From assembly GCA_021234155.1 (NCBI GenBank), contig JAJEKV010000013.1, forward strand, positions 3,275,735 to 3,339,734: DNA of 64,000 bases, read 5' to 3'. How positions within the stretch are numbered: position 1 is the stretch's first letter; every line of letters begins with the position of its first letter. The notes beneath the pieces were generated by a model. The model was given only the letters and a program-made list of their open reading frames with translations, was not told the DNA's origin and ran no database searches. The stretch is from Isoetes taiwanensis. Lineage: Eukaryota > Streptophyta > Lycopodiopsida > Isoetales > Isoetaceae. Shown here piece after piece: positions 27,561 through 38,447 of the stretch. Position numbers and translations under genes: made by a program.

Positions 27561-28258
27561 TGCAAAGCAATTTTTATCCTTGCTAGTGATTTCGGAAAGA
27601 AGATTATGGAATCTTTAGTAGGAGATAAGGGCTTTCAAGAAGTGTGGGCAAGTCTTTGCAAGGGAGCAAGGACAAACAAGGAGTGGGAAACCTTCAAACA
27701 TTTTAGAAAGTCTATTTCAAGGACAAATTATGTGTACTCAAGTCTTTAGAAGGGAGCCTTCTCTGCCTTTGGTGTAGTGACATGGCAAAGGCCTGTAAAC
27801 CAAGCTATGCCTCTAAGCGTATGTTCATTAATAATGATAGAATTTTAACGCCCATGGGAAGCCATAGCTTATGAAACATATAAAGTGTAGTGGTTGGGTG
27901 CACTACCATGTGTCATGAACCTACGTGAAAACAAAGAAAATAATCGCGGAAAATACGCAAGAAATATGGAAGAAATATGCCAAGATCGGCAAAGAACTCG
28001 ATATATGAACAGGAATCAAGAATACAATAGCTCGAAGGCAAGCAGGAACACGAGACAGATGCCTAGAAGGCTCAAGACTGGCGTTGAACCGGAATGGTTC
28101 GACAAGAAGGAGGTGCCTCCTTATATATCTAGGCCAATGGTCAGGATCGCGCCACTCCAATGGATGGGATCGCGCCATTTAGGTTCTAGAATATTCTAGA
28201 ACCTCCTGGAGATAGTCCCACATATGAGGAAGACATGACGAAATGTCTTTAACAAATA
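27561..28258. other. Unassigned, possibly retroelement-derived
   Basis: No gene. The region contains CCTTATATATCTAGGCC, a repeated GGATCGCGCCA (about 28144 and 28167) and a perfect 22-bp palindrome at 28182-28203 (GGTTCTAGAAT and its complement). It could be long-terminal-repeat or leader sequence of the neighbouring Ty3/Gypsy fragment, but no partner repeat was found. Confidence 0.3.
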
Positions 28259-28592
28259 TTGGTAGCGACTTGGCAAGGGTGTGTGACTCAAACCGAAGGT
28301 TGACAGTTCAAATCTTGTCTTGTGTAACTACCTTTTACATCCGCGGTGATTTTACTCATCTTTTTGTACATACGAAGTATAATATTCGTGATGATTTAAT
28401 ATCCGTGATGGTCGCCACACCATCCCTCCTACAACGGCGCACGAGTCCTCGAGTGGGGCTGCGCAAAATGGAAGGTTCGAAGTTCAAACCCCAGATTGCG
28501 GCAACTACCCTTTGCATCCGTGGTGACGACCATCTTTTGTACATAATGGTATAATGTTCATTATGATACGAATATCCGTATGGTCGCCACAC
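28259..28592 (+). mobile_element. Dimeric tRNA-derived SINE-like repeat
   Basis: Two monomers of about 160-170 bases (28259-28420 and 28421-28592) share AACTACC, TTTGCATCCGTGGTGA, TTTTGTACATA, TATAATGTTC and end in GGTCGCCACACC. Each head carries a polymerase III B-box-like segment: GACAGTTCAAATC at about 28302-28314 and GGTTCGAAGTTCAAACC at 28474-28490. This is the structure of a tandem dimer of a tRNA-headed SINE. No A-rich or T-rich tail is clear. Confidence 0.65.
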
Positions 28593-31205
28593 CGTGGCTT
28601 TCAGGGTATGGATAGGTTCCCAGACGCATTTAATTATTTTTCCGACGATAAAGTCTACAAATAATGTATTTTGGGTTAAAATCAGATTTCTCGTATTTTC
28701 CCTTGCCGTAGGAAAAAAAAATTTTGCGAAGGAAACAGGGTTCGGCTTTATGCGAAAAATAAAAAATAAAAAAAATTTTGGTTTAAATATTGTTTTCGGC
28801 TACCTTGAAAGTCGTTTCACGTAAAAGTGAAACCTCGGCTCGCCGCTTTAGCTAAGAAAGAGAAAAAGGGGGGTTAAAATCGGACGAACACACTTTTACC
28901 TTCCTTGGACTTTTGCAAAGACCACTTTAGGTTATTAACGCCCCAAAAGAAAACAGTGCCATTTTCTTTTAGGCCTAGACTTGACCACAAGTTAAATAAT
29001 TAATTATCTTTTAACAAAACATTGGAGACAAATCATCCTATTTGCAGTCTTGCTTCCAATCTGATTTCAATAAACATGTTGCTCAAAGGATATGGATTTA
29101 GGGTCAGAATAACACAAAATAATATTGAATTCGAATCCTCAAACCTTGCAAAAGATGAGATATTCCTAAACATGGCTAAAAAAACTCAATTCAACATGTC
29201 TCAAGATAAAAAGCGAATGCTTATTACCTCAATTTAAATTTATAATCTTCCTATTGTATAAAATCAACTATGAATCATAGTAAGTTACATGCTTACATAA
29301 AATAGTTATACCAAGAGGACCTTGATGAAGAGTTTTCTCATGTCTAATATGTTACAAAAAGCATATGATCTTATCTTCCCAACAATTGTAGAGCTAGAAA
29401 AGAGCTACAAAAGCAATTTCTACATTTAGAAAATGATGTATTGAATTTAATTCTTGCTACTTTGGCAAGAAACAATATGTCTAGAAAGTTTGTATAACTT
29501 ATCTGTATGTTCTGAAATAATGCCCAAAATTTGGACCATTGAACGATATTTACACCTCCTAATAGAACAAAAATAGAGGAGGTGGATTCCCAGTTACACA
29601 AGGTCAAACCGGACAAATGTTAGCTTTGAAAAAGGGTAACAATGAAAGGACTAACATGTAAGCTATGGGACACCATGATTTATAACCCTTCACCGTGTCT
29701 GTTCAAAAATAAATGTTTTGAAGACAATGCCCAAAAGAGTTGATCATGCCGGTCTATCAATTTGAATGTGTTAGTCAAAAGATAAGACTACAAGCCCGCA
29801 CATGTAAGTTTTTGTAGTGCAACAATATAAGCTTCTAGATTGTTTGCCAAAGGTAAACAATACAATAATAACCTTTAATTCAATGTCCGGGTTTTGCAAC
29901 TAAAGATCCGCTACTTTCCATATGTATAATATACCATTTATTTGAATGCATTTATGTTACAACAAAACTCAGATCCAAGCCTGCAGAAATAATAAAGGGA
30001 ATGCTACAAGACAAAATCTTTGCATTAGGAAGAAAGAGCTCAGGGACTACTATACTTAAGTCTTTGCATCAATGCCATTGGTGTAACATCATATCTCTCA
30101 GAGCCAAGATAGTTCCTCGATTTCCAAAGATTCACAAAAGTTACAAAGCGTCTATAAATCAAAGCTATAACAGATCCCGAATTGAAGCCTTCGATTTGTA
30201 ATATATGTGCACAAATTGAGATGGAAATCGCTCCATGTTAGCCACCATAGCTTGCTTGATATTAGTGCCGAAGCCAATGCTTTATTGCAAGAAAATTCAT
30301 TCAATATCCATCGTTGTCATTGTAGAATTAAATGGCAGAGATTGATGTGCCAAAGAATCAAAGATGTACAACAAAGGCCTAAGGCCTAGTACATCTTCCA
30401 AACGGATCTGTAATGGCAAAAATAAAAGTAAGCTTGATGCCCACGACAATCTTGACGTGAGGGTAGTAATAGGGCCTGAATATTGGAAAAGATCAGAGGT
30501 AAAAAGCTTTTCCGAGCATATAACAGATAGAATGAGGAGCGAGCATATAACAGATAGAATGGAGAGCAACGAAATGTGGCAGCCACTGCTGTTTATGTAG
30601 AATGCCAGGAACCCTAAACCTACTTTTAGGGCCACAATTTCTATCACAACAAACATATGGGTGATATAGTTTCATGTAATCAGCCAGGGATTAAAAATAC
30701 ATAAAGGTAGAAAATTATTTCCCATACCTGCTTAAACGTGCCAATCATCGATTGTAAAGACCACTTGTGGTAAAAAGATGTGGGGATAAAGACCCCATTA
30801 TTTGTCTAAAAATACGAAGAGATGGAAGGAGAGGCTAAATCGAAAAAGAGAAGCAATCATAAAAAGCATGCAAACCAATTATTCAAGAATGTGCCAAGTG
30901 GCAATATGCATGCACATGCAACTTTTAATTTGAAAAAAAGGTGAGAGATATAAGGTCTGCAAAATGCTAGGATAGTGGGACTTATTAACGTGATGAAAAA
31001 ATGTTGCAATGTGGAAAGGGAAAAGTCTAGAAACCTTTCAAACAAGGTTTTTGTCGTATGACCCATTACGTATCACATGTTCAAATTCAAGGTCCAACAT
31101 TTGGTAAAATCCATATGTAAATTTTGCAAATGTGCATAATAGCATATGTGAAAATATGTACCTTGTGAGAATTTGGTGTTGAATTATTGGCATTATTCCA
31201 TTGTT
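28593..31205. other. Gene-free stretch
   Basis: No gene recognised. A small inverted repeat GTTTCAC-GTAAAA-GTGAAAC lies at about 28814-28833, and a 27-28-base tandem duplication (GAGCATATAACAGATAGAAT twice) lies at 30514-30567. Frames such as 30297-30656 on the minus strand have no motif. Confidence 0.4.
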
Positions 31206-31680
31206 GCATGCTTGCACCTCCTAGAACCAACACATAACTACCATTGACATTAATTAATATAACCATTGAATCCAACACAATTAAGTTAAAACCCCCCTTA
31301 AACCCCCTTTGGTTTGGGTGCATATTCACACGGGGGGTGACTCTGGGCATCGAGAGCTGTCGGATTGGCATATTCGCCCCTTATTCCTTAATCTACACCA
31401 TACGTAAAGTTCCTCATTTGTGGGGTATGCAAGTACAAGATTTGCTATACTGTATAACAAGATTTGCAAAATACTATAAGATTTCAACCGGAATACTATA
31501 TGGTGTTGATTTGCATGCGTGCAAAATACAATTATGAGGGGCTCGCCGCCTTTTACGCCACCCCCGTGTGAATATGCACCCAAACCAAAGGGGTTTAACT
31601 TAATTGTGTTGGATTCAATGGTTATATTAATTAATGTCAATGGTGAATATTATGTGTTGGTTATTATAAAAAAAATTTTG
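31206..31680. repeat. Inverted pair of the 11.6 kb repeat family
   Basis: The arm at about 31220-31340 (ACTACCATTGACATTAATTA, AATCCAACACAATTAAGTT, GGTTTGGGTGCATATTCACA, CGGGGGGTGA) recurs in reverse complement at about 31545-31665. The arms are nearly identical over roughly 110 bases and flank about 205 bases. The left arm and its tail (GGCATCGAGAGCT, TTTGTGGGGTATGC) match 11.77-11.97 kb. The right arm ends near a GGCCCTTCGGGCC hairpin followed by a poly(A) run at about 31680-31707. Confidence 0.8.
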
Positions 31681-31707
31681 GCCCTTCGGGCCATAAAAAA
31701 AAAAAAA

Positions 31708-32551
31708 CGGACGTGAGAATATAAAAGACATCTAAAACATGTAGCAATATGTGTTATGTAATATCAAAAGATTAAGAAAAAAAAGGGAATATAGTAAAAT
31801 GAAACATGACTAACTATAATATCAAAGCATAATGTAATATAATTATATATGCTACAAAAGCATTTTATTTAGAAATTTATTGAGTTATTGAAAATAGCCA
31901 AGGTATTATAACAGTTTTGGAGCACTTAAAGTGGATAGTGGCTTAAGATACGATACAAATCTTGGTTGATTTGCCTATCAAATAGTCTTGGTTTATCTAC
32001 GACGTGATGCCTTCTCGCTTGTATAACTCCCATTCGTGATGTTGAGGTTGAGCCTCGTCTCCTTTTCGTGCCATTCGCCTCATTGTAATAGTCTGCGACC
32101 ATTAAAAAAAAACAACACAAGGTTAAAAGTTTTATATAGCATTATAATAAGAATAACACAAGCTTGTAATTGTAATTGGATATTAACCTAAGCAATGGTC
32201 AGCATGCACAAAAGGTCAATGCAGAGGTCGCATTATGCAACTCTTACCTTTCCCTAGCCCTACTAACTTAGTTCTTAACTTTAACAATTGCTAATGGTTA
32301 CCAATATTTCTTATCCTAATTATATTATTTCGTTTCAAACTATTGGCTTTTTGTTAACGTTCATCTACAGAAACGGGCTTCAACTGCGGTTCCGGACCAG
32401 ACTTCCAAGCCATCGATTCAGCATGAAGACCCACCCAAGCTTCCGGATTTTGCTAGCAAGGAGGTTTTCTGGCCATGCCATGGATTGCAGTTGCGTTTGT
32501 CAGCAGGGTATCATCCAAGTTTCTGTTGTTAGGGTTTCGGTTCTTGCATGA
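31708..32551. other. Gene-free, with a weak minus-strand frame
   Basis: A minus-strand frame at 31926-32120 (64 residues, basic) is not recognised. From 32.38 kb the G+C rises and tandem repeats follow. Confidence 0.3.
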
Positions 32552-32629
32552 TGAATCGTGCAGGAGTCTCGGTTTCAAGAGTAACACAGTTGAATCGTGC
32601 AGGAGTCTCGGTTTCAAGAGTAACACAGT
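32552..32629. repeat. 39-base tandem duplication
   Basis: Two perfect copies (32552-32590 and 32591-32629) of a unit starting TGAATCGTGCAGGAGTCTCG and ending AGTAACACAGT. Confidence 0.95.
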
Positions 32630-32760
32630 GGATTGCAGCTTCGGATTCACGCTGCCATGCAGGTTTATGCAGGGTTTGGATTCAAGAAAATAATGCAAGG
32701 TCCCGGTTTTGGCTCTGCCATGCAGACTTTCGCTCTCCCGGATTGAACTGTGCAACAAGA

Positions 32761-33178
32761 TTGGGTCTGGCATGCAGATTCTGGGCTGCAGATCCGTACT
32801 AAGGCACAAATGGTAAGCAGAGGGGGAGTTGTGGATGTTTTAGCGGATCTTTTTTCCATCTCCATTTTACCATTTTAGAAATCTCCCGACGTTTGAATCC
32901 TCGCGGAACCAAGAGCAAATAACACAAGACTTTCGTAAAATGTTTAAAGAAGATGAATCTGATTACAAGCGGGTTTGGGTTTGGCATGCAGATTCTCGGG
33001 CTTTAGTTACGCACTAAGGCAATGATGATGCTAAGAGAGGGAAGATTCGCGGTTGTTATAGCCCGATCTTTTTCCATCTCCACTTCACCATGCTAGAAAT
33101 CTCCCCGCTTGACGTTTCAATCTTGTGAACCAAAACCAAATAACACAACACTTTCTCGCGGAATGTTTAAAAAGATGA
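32761..33178. repeat. About 205-base tandem duplication
   Basis: Copies at about 32761-32956 and 32969-33178 share GGCATGCAGATTCT, CTAAGGCA, TTTTTCCATCTCCA, TAGAAATCTCC, CAAATAACACAA and AAGATGAAT in order, with moderate divergence and small indels. Confidence 0.85.
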
Positions 33179-34500
33179 ATGCAATATGTAGCATTATAAC
33201 AACCAAAAACACAATAACACCGTATCATGCATTGTTCCAATCTCATCATGGAAGATTGTCCATCATGAAAAGCACAAACTTCCATACCACAAGCGTTGGA
33301 TGAGGATAGAGGACGGATCGGACGGATGACGGGCACGACGCGACGGATAAAACCACCACAAGAGCTTGTGAGAGAGAACGAGCTTTCTTTGGGTTCATGC
33401 ATATGAATAAGGAGCTCGGCATAAGAACCGTTAGATTGTTAAAGCTAATCCACATCAACGCTCCAGAAAAGCTGCACTCTAGAAATACTATTTAGTATGG
33501 CCCAATGAATACAGCACCGAAATCATAGGAAAACCATGCCAAAAAGCGTACAAAAACACAAAAAAAACCCCCTGTTATAATGCTACATATTGATGCTAGC
33601 GGTTTAGAGCAGCAATCATATTTGGCCAAAAAAGAATCATAGTTCAAGAGAGAATTTCGTGATTTCCCTTGTAGCCAACATGCAGAATATTTTTGTGCCT
33701 TACATGCTATGTCAAAAAAGAATCAAACAATGCACCTTATATGTGAGCTTTATGCTAATCTTCCAATTGCTCCCAGCACATTAAAGTTTGCATAAAGCAT
33801 CCATATGGTAATCAACCGATTCTTCTATCTCAACCTGCTATTTTTTATCAAATTGAATACCCTCTTTGTTTTTAAATTGGTGCTCTTCACAATAGCCTGG
33901 CCAGTGCCCAAAGTAATGTCCCAATAAAATTAATAATAAAAAAAAAAAGATTTAAAAAAAAAAGGAGGCCAAATTTTGTTAGATTTTGTTTGTTGTTTCT
34001 TTATTCTAGGTCTAGGTAGAGTCTATAGTCATGCCATTGCCTGTTGCCCCCCTCCATCAGGGGCGTGACGATGGCGAGCGTCTTGTTCTATGGACAAAGC
34101 CAGACTTATTTTCGTAGATAGATGAAGTTATACAAAAAGCAAAAAAGAAATAAATAAACAAATGCGAAAATTTATCTAAAAAAAAAAAACGAATTTTCTT
34201 TCCTGCGCGAAAATTAAAAAAAAAAATCGCATAAGCGAACCTCTATTTCGCTTACGTGAAGGGAAACAGAGGTTTCTTTTTTTTTTCTTTTCGACTTTTT
34301 CGCGTAAGCGAAACCTCTGTTTCCCTTACGTGAAAGAGATTTCGCTTACGTGAAAAGTTTTCGATGTCGAAATCTTTTTTTGTCGTATTTTTGACGTAAT
34401 ATACTTCAAATTTGTGCCGATTATTCGAATAATACCTATTAAGTATAAAACGTATACAGTATTGAACCTATCCCTGTTTCCAGGAGATCACCTGTCTAAA
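33179..34500. other. Gene-free stretch with a hairpin cluster at 34.23-34.36 kb
   Basis: No gene. At 34226-34350 the words TTTCGCTTACGTGAA and GGAAACAGAGGTTTC recur in both orientations. AAGGGAAACAGAGGTTTC near 34259-34276 pairs with GAAACCTCTGTTTCCCTT at about 34308-34326, giving a stem of about 18 bases. This may be the end of an unrecognised element. Confidence 0.5.
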
Positions 34501-34888
34501 GGGTCGTTCGCATGAGACCAAATTTGGTCAGCCAATTAAACAGCAGCTTATTCAGCCACGTGGGCTGATTCCAAAAATCTCCCCCGGTTGATCCAAATTT
34601 GGATCAACGCTGATTCAGCCGTAAAGCATTCACATTAAAAAATATACCATTTTTCCCTTTCAATCAAAAAAGGGGACGATTCTCCTTTCGAATAGACCTC
34701 ACCTTGCCGGATTCATCATCCTATCCTTCTGATCATCATTCATCATTCCCATCTATCCTTCTGATCTATCCTTTTCCTTGCCTATTTTATCCTTCCTTCC
34801 CGTGCCATTCAAAATCGTCCTTGATCTATTGAAATTTTTTCTTAATCCTTTGTTCTCTTCCTTCCTCTGTTCAAATTCATTCTTCTCA

Positions 34889-35880
34889 TGGATCTGAACT
34901 CTTTTCCAGAAGATGGGTTTGCTGATGAGGAAATTCCATCCATTCATATTGCACCTAAGCAATCCAGCCCTGCTGTGAATCCAGCAGCTACTTCTGTCAA
35001 AGGAAAGGCACTTTGACCTAATCATGTCATTGATCATCTCTTAATAGAGTTTGCAGATGTTAAATTCAATGTGGTTAAGAAAGGGAATCTAGGAAGCAAG
35101 CATCACGATTTGATTGCCACCTGCCTGAACAGGGAGTTTAATACGAAGTATGAGGGAAAGCAAGTGAAGAATCGTCTTGAGTTCATGATCAGGCAGTATA
35201 AGAAGGAAAGAGATCAAGAAAACGGAACAGGGAGCACTCCAAGCACATGGCAGTATTTTGATCAGATAGATGCCATCCTGGGTAGCTCGGCCAAGTGCGG
35301 TGGATTGCCAGGAGGCACAACAGACATTGGGTTTAGATCCCAGTCAAATTCTGACTCCAATGCAAGTGGCAGTAGGAAGCATTCTTGATGTGATCGGCAA
35401 GAGATCCAAGAGGTTCTTGGGAAGAGGCATAAGGGATCATGCTAAAATGAGCAACCAGACAACCCTCCAGTAATCAATTTAGAAGCTTAAGACTCGCGAG
35501 TGACAGTGATTGATGATGAGAGCGAGGAGATTCCTGATGATTGTCAACACACACCCAAGAAGGATGGGAAGGAGAAGCAAGTTGTTGCTAAGAAAGGGAG
35601 CCCCAGTCTTCGGGGAAAGAAGACTAAATCAAAGCGCAACGATGAAGCAGTTCGAGGTGCAGCATCTATTCTGGCTGATGCTCTTACGAGCATCACCCTC
35701 ATACAAAAAGATTTGAAGGTAATGGAGTTGCAACAAAAGAGAGAAGTAGCTAAGCATGCTGAGCAATTGCAACTATAAATTGCAGATAAAAAGGAGCAAT
35801 TGCAACTACTTCTTGCTGAGATGCAAATGAGACTACAACTTGATATGCATTCACGCGCATCTGCCTCTAGAAATTACATA
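34889..35880 (+). pseudogene. Harbinger Myb/SANT-like accessory protein, broken
   Basis: PIF/Harbinger elements need a second protein with a Myb/SANT-like trihelix domain that helps the transposase bind DNA. Here the frame starts at 34889 (MDLNSFPEDGFADEE). It contains the trihelix pattern: IDHLLIEFADVKF, GSKHHDLIATCLNREF, QVKNRLEFMIRQYKK and TWQYFDQIDAIL. A TGA at 35014-35016 stands where Trp is usual at the domain start, and the frame changes near 35385. The C-terminal part at 35500-35778 is charged and coiled-coil-like (LIQKDLKVMELQQKREVAKH) and continues with LAEMQMRLQLDMHSRA, typical of the family's C-terminus. It is non-functional as it stands. Confidence 0.8.
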
Positions 35881-36040
35881 ACATAATTATTCTCATTACT
35901 CGTTACTCATGCTTTGAAGATCACACCTAGTTTTGGATTAAAGAAAATAAACTGAACATGCTTTAAGAGCCAACACAATTAAAACACACAAACTTAAAAC
36001 TTTGGATTCTTAAGGTTTCAGAAGGCCCTTGTCCTGCATA

Positions 36041-36041
<1 letters not shown>

Positions 36042-36119
<78 letters not shown>

Positions 36120-36990
36120 GCTCACTTGGGCCTCGAGAGGCCATAGAGCACATGAACAACTGTTTACAATTTTAGCATCAAGGCACGGTGTGCATCCACT
36201 GCCCTTATATAAGGACCTAATGCCATTGGTGGTAACAATAACAAAGAATAAACGTCTACTACCTGTATCCCAAAGTTTTGTCTAATATGTGCATATTCAG
36301 AGCATACTAAGAAAACATGGCGCTCATCTTCAACCTATCCCGCTCTTGCACAATTTACATAAAACGATCTTCCACCGGAATTTTTGCCCATCTGCCAATT
36401 TCAATTTCCAGCCTGTGTGACCCTGTCCTGTACCTGGCAATAAGTCTCCAACATGATCATATGGTTAACATTTGTCTGATATTTCAACATCCTTTTCCCC
36501 GGAATAGCTCATAGCTCATCCACTGCTGCCTTTTCGAGCATGGCCCTGACCTCTTATTTTTCAAGTGGCTATGTACTGCCAACGCCCCATCTGATTGCCC
36601 ACGCCTGCAGGCCTCTACACCAATCCGATGTTACCATTGCTTGATGGGATAGCCGTCTAGTGTCTTGTGCCATGACCCTATTATAGAAATTGATTGCCTG
36701 GTATAATCCTTCAAGTGGAAACATTCCTACTTCTGCCAGCATTATAGCATATAGGATCTGTGATCTGATTCCTAGTTCTTCTTTCAAGAATAGCTTTTGT
36801 ACTGCTTCGATTTGTCTCCACATCCTAGATGAGATACCTGCTCCCCAGATGGGGACACCATACAACACTATAGTTTGGACCAGGGATTTGAATAAAATTT
36901 TCTTCAAGCTCCAATCAGTAAGAGAAGCTTTGCTACACTTCGCCAACATGCTGTATATGGTGCGACGCAAGCAATTACCTTCTCTTCGTC
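36042..36990 (-). mobile_element. LINE 3' end nested in the Harbinger element, with (AAT)n tail
   Basis: The minus strand encodes the C-terminal part of a non-LTR reverse transcriptase (LFKSLVQTIVLYGVPIWGAG, IEAVQKLFLKEELGIRSQIL, MLAEVGMFPLEGLYQAINFY; within 36569-36990). Downstream at about 36.34-36.42 kb is the zinc-knuckle region (EIGRWAKIPVEDRF then a Cys-rich stretch). Directly beyond lies (AAT)n on the same strand, seen as (ATT)n at 36042-36119 on the plus strand. LINEs of the RTE and L2 groups end in such short tandem repeats rather than poly(A), so this is read as the element's own 3' tail. The copy is 5'-truncated. It lies just 3' of the transposase coding end, between the two Harbinger genes. 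Confidence 0.75.
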
Positions 36991-37990
36991 TCCTGCTCTC
37001 CCCTTGATTAATAGCACCACCACCGTAGATTGTGACATTACCTTCTACACCTTCTTCCTCGCCATTCAATTGCAGAAAGTTGTGCAACACACAACATGCA
37101 ATTACAACATGTGGAGCAATTAATGGCATACTACCACAAGTTCTTCTAATTGGTGAAGCAAGAATTTGTCTAGTTTGCAGCTTACCGTACAAAGGAGAAG
37201 TATGGAAGTGGCGAGTGTCGTGTGATCACAGCATATGCCCCAGAATATCTTACCAGCATCACACACTGCCTATAACAAAATAGAATAGAAGTGATGACGA
37301 CACCAATAATCTGTTGGAGTATACCTTGCTGCTGACTTGTGACGGAATGGAATGTGTGAGCCATTTATGACACCAGCCACATGTGGTACTCCAGATATGG
37401 ACTCAAATTCTTCCATGATAGACTGCAGCCTGGCACCGTCAGGAGGTCTAATGAACTCATTCCTCAAATTTGTGGCCAGTATCTCCACAATAATTCTAGT
37501 ATACTTATGCACAGTCGAGACACCAAGGGCGAACAATTGGGAACAGACAAAAGTTTTTGAGTTATGACCAAGACAGAAAATCACACAAGCTAGAGCTTGC
37601 TCTTTGTAAACAGGTTCCCTTACCCATTCTTGAGGATCCGCTTCTGGAATATGTGGAGCCACTAATTTGAGCAAAGCGTCAAAGTTCCATGCAGACATTC
37701 GATAGAAGCGCCTGAAATTGTAATTGCCTGCAAGACCGGATTCATGCCACAAGGAAGAGCTCACCTCTTCCTAGAAGGCGGTCTGCCTCGGATAGACCCA
37801 ATATTCCCTGCTTGTGTTGGAGAGCACAGAGAACAAAACTATGATCCAACTCAACAAAATTTGAATCACAACACTTACAAATTGGTCGAAATCATCATGA
37901 TTAGAAGATAGATCACTGCGTAGGAGGTAGATGACCCTCTGCCATATGAATTCGACTGTGAAAAAGGAAGGCTCCGGCTGTGAAAAAGAA
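36991..37990 (-). pseudogene. PIF/Harbinger transposase (DDE), broken
   Basis: The minus-strand frame 37270-37764 begins in the typical N-terminal region (NFRRFYRMSAWNFDALLKLV) and continues with a helix-turn-helix-like segment (LFALGVSTVHKYTRIIVEIL). It reaches the first catalytic block, which reads GVINGSHIPF where the family has G.IDGTHI, so the first catalytic Asp is Asn here. After a stop at about 37268 another frame carries the end of the domain (PHVVIACCVLHNFL, about 37080-37120). It is likely inactive, both by the stop and by the missing Asp. A frame upstream at 37771-38166 may include the true N-terminus. LINE sequence abuts the C-terminal end. Confidence 0.8.
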
Positions 37991-38447
37991 AGGCAGGTGA
38001 TGAATTGGACGGAGTTTGCTAACAGCTGATGGCCGATTTTATGCTGATGATGGATTTTCAGCAATAAGGCACCTGGCAGTGGAGGAGCCCATGTGAACGC
38101 GTTGCTGATGCTCTGGGTCAGCGCTGACCCAGCCAGCTGGAAAATCCCCGTTCCAAAATGGGTCATGTGACCCCAACATAAGTACTATTCCCGCTAGGCA
38201 CGCTTAACTTCAGTCAAGGATTCTATGCGGTAGCGATGGTACGACGACCGCACCACCAAACCTTGACTTCAAAAATTCTGGTCTCGGTCAGGTCCAGCGA
38301 GTTCCCCCTGCTTTCAATTTTGCAGTCGCGCATGGGAGCGTAGGCTGGAAAATTTTCTCAGCCATTTCCCGGCGGTCGGAGATAGTCGACTTCGGAACTT
38401 AGATCGAGAGTGAGGACAGGAGGTTCGACCCGACCTAATCGATCGAA

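Larger units (their letters stand above)
34501..38174. mobile_element. PIF/Harbinger DNA transposon, decayed, with a nested LINE
   Basis: Two genes of the PIF/Harbinger type lie convergently: a Myb/SANT-like DNA-binding protein (plus strand) and a DDE transposase (minus strand). The left end GGGTCGTTCGCATGAGACCA at 34501 and the right end TGGGTCATGTGACCCC ending at 38174 are imperfect inverted repeats (GGGTC...CATGA.CCA...TTTGG). A perfect subterminal palindrome TTGATCCAAATTTGGATCAA lies at 34588-34607. A 3-base target duplication is not obvious, so the exact ends are uncertain. Both genes are broken. Confidence 0.8.

Noticed and set aside
36690-37283. Plus-strand frames over the Harbinger and LINE region
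   Set aside because: Shadows of the minus-strand transposase and LINE polymerase.
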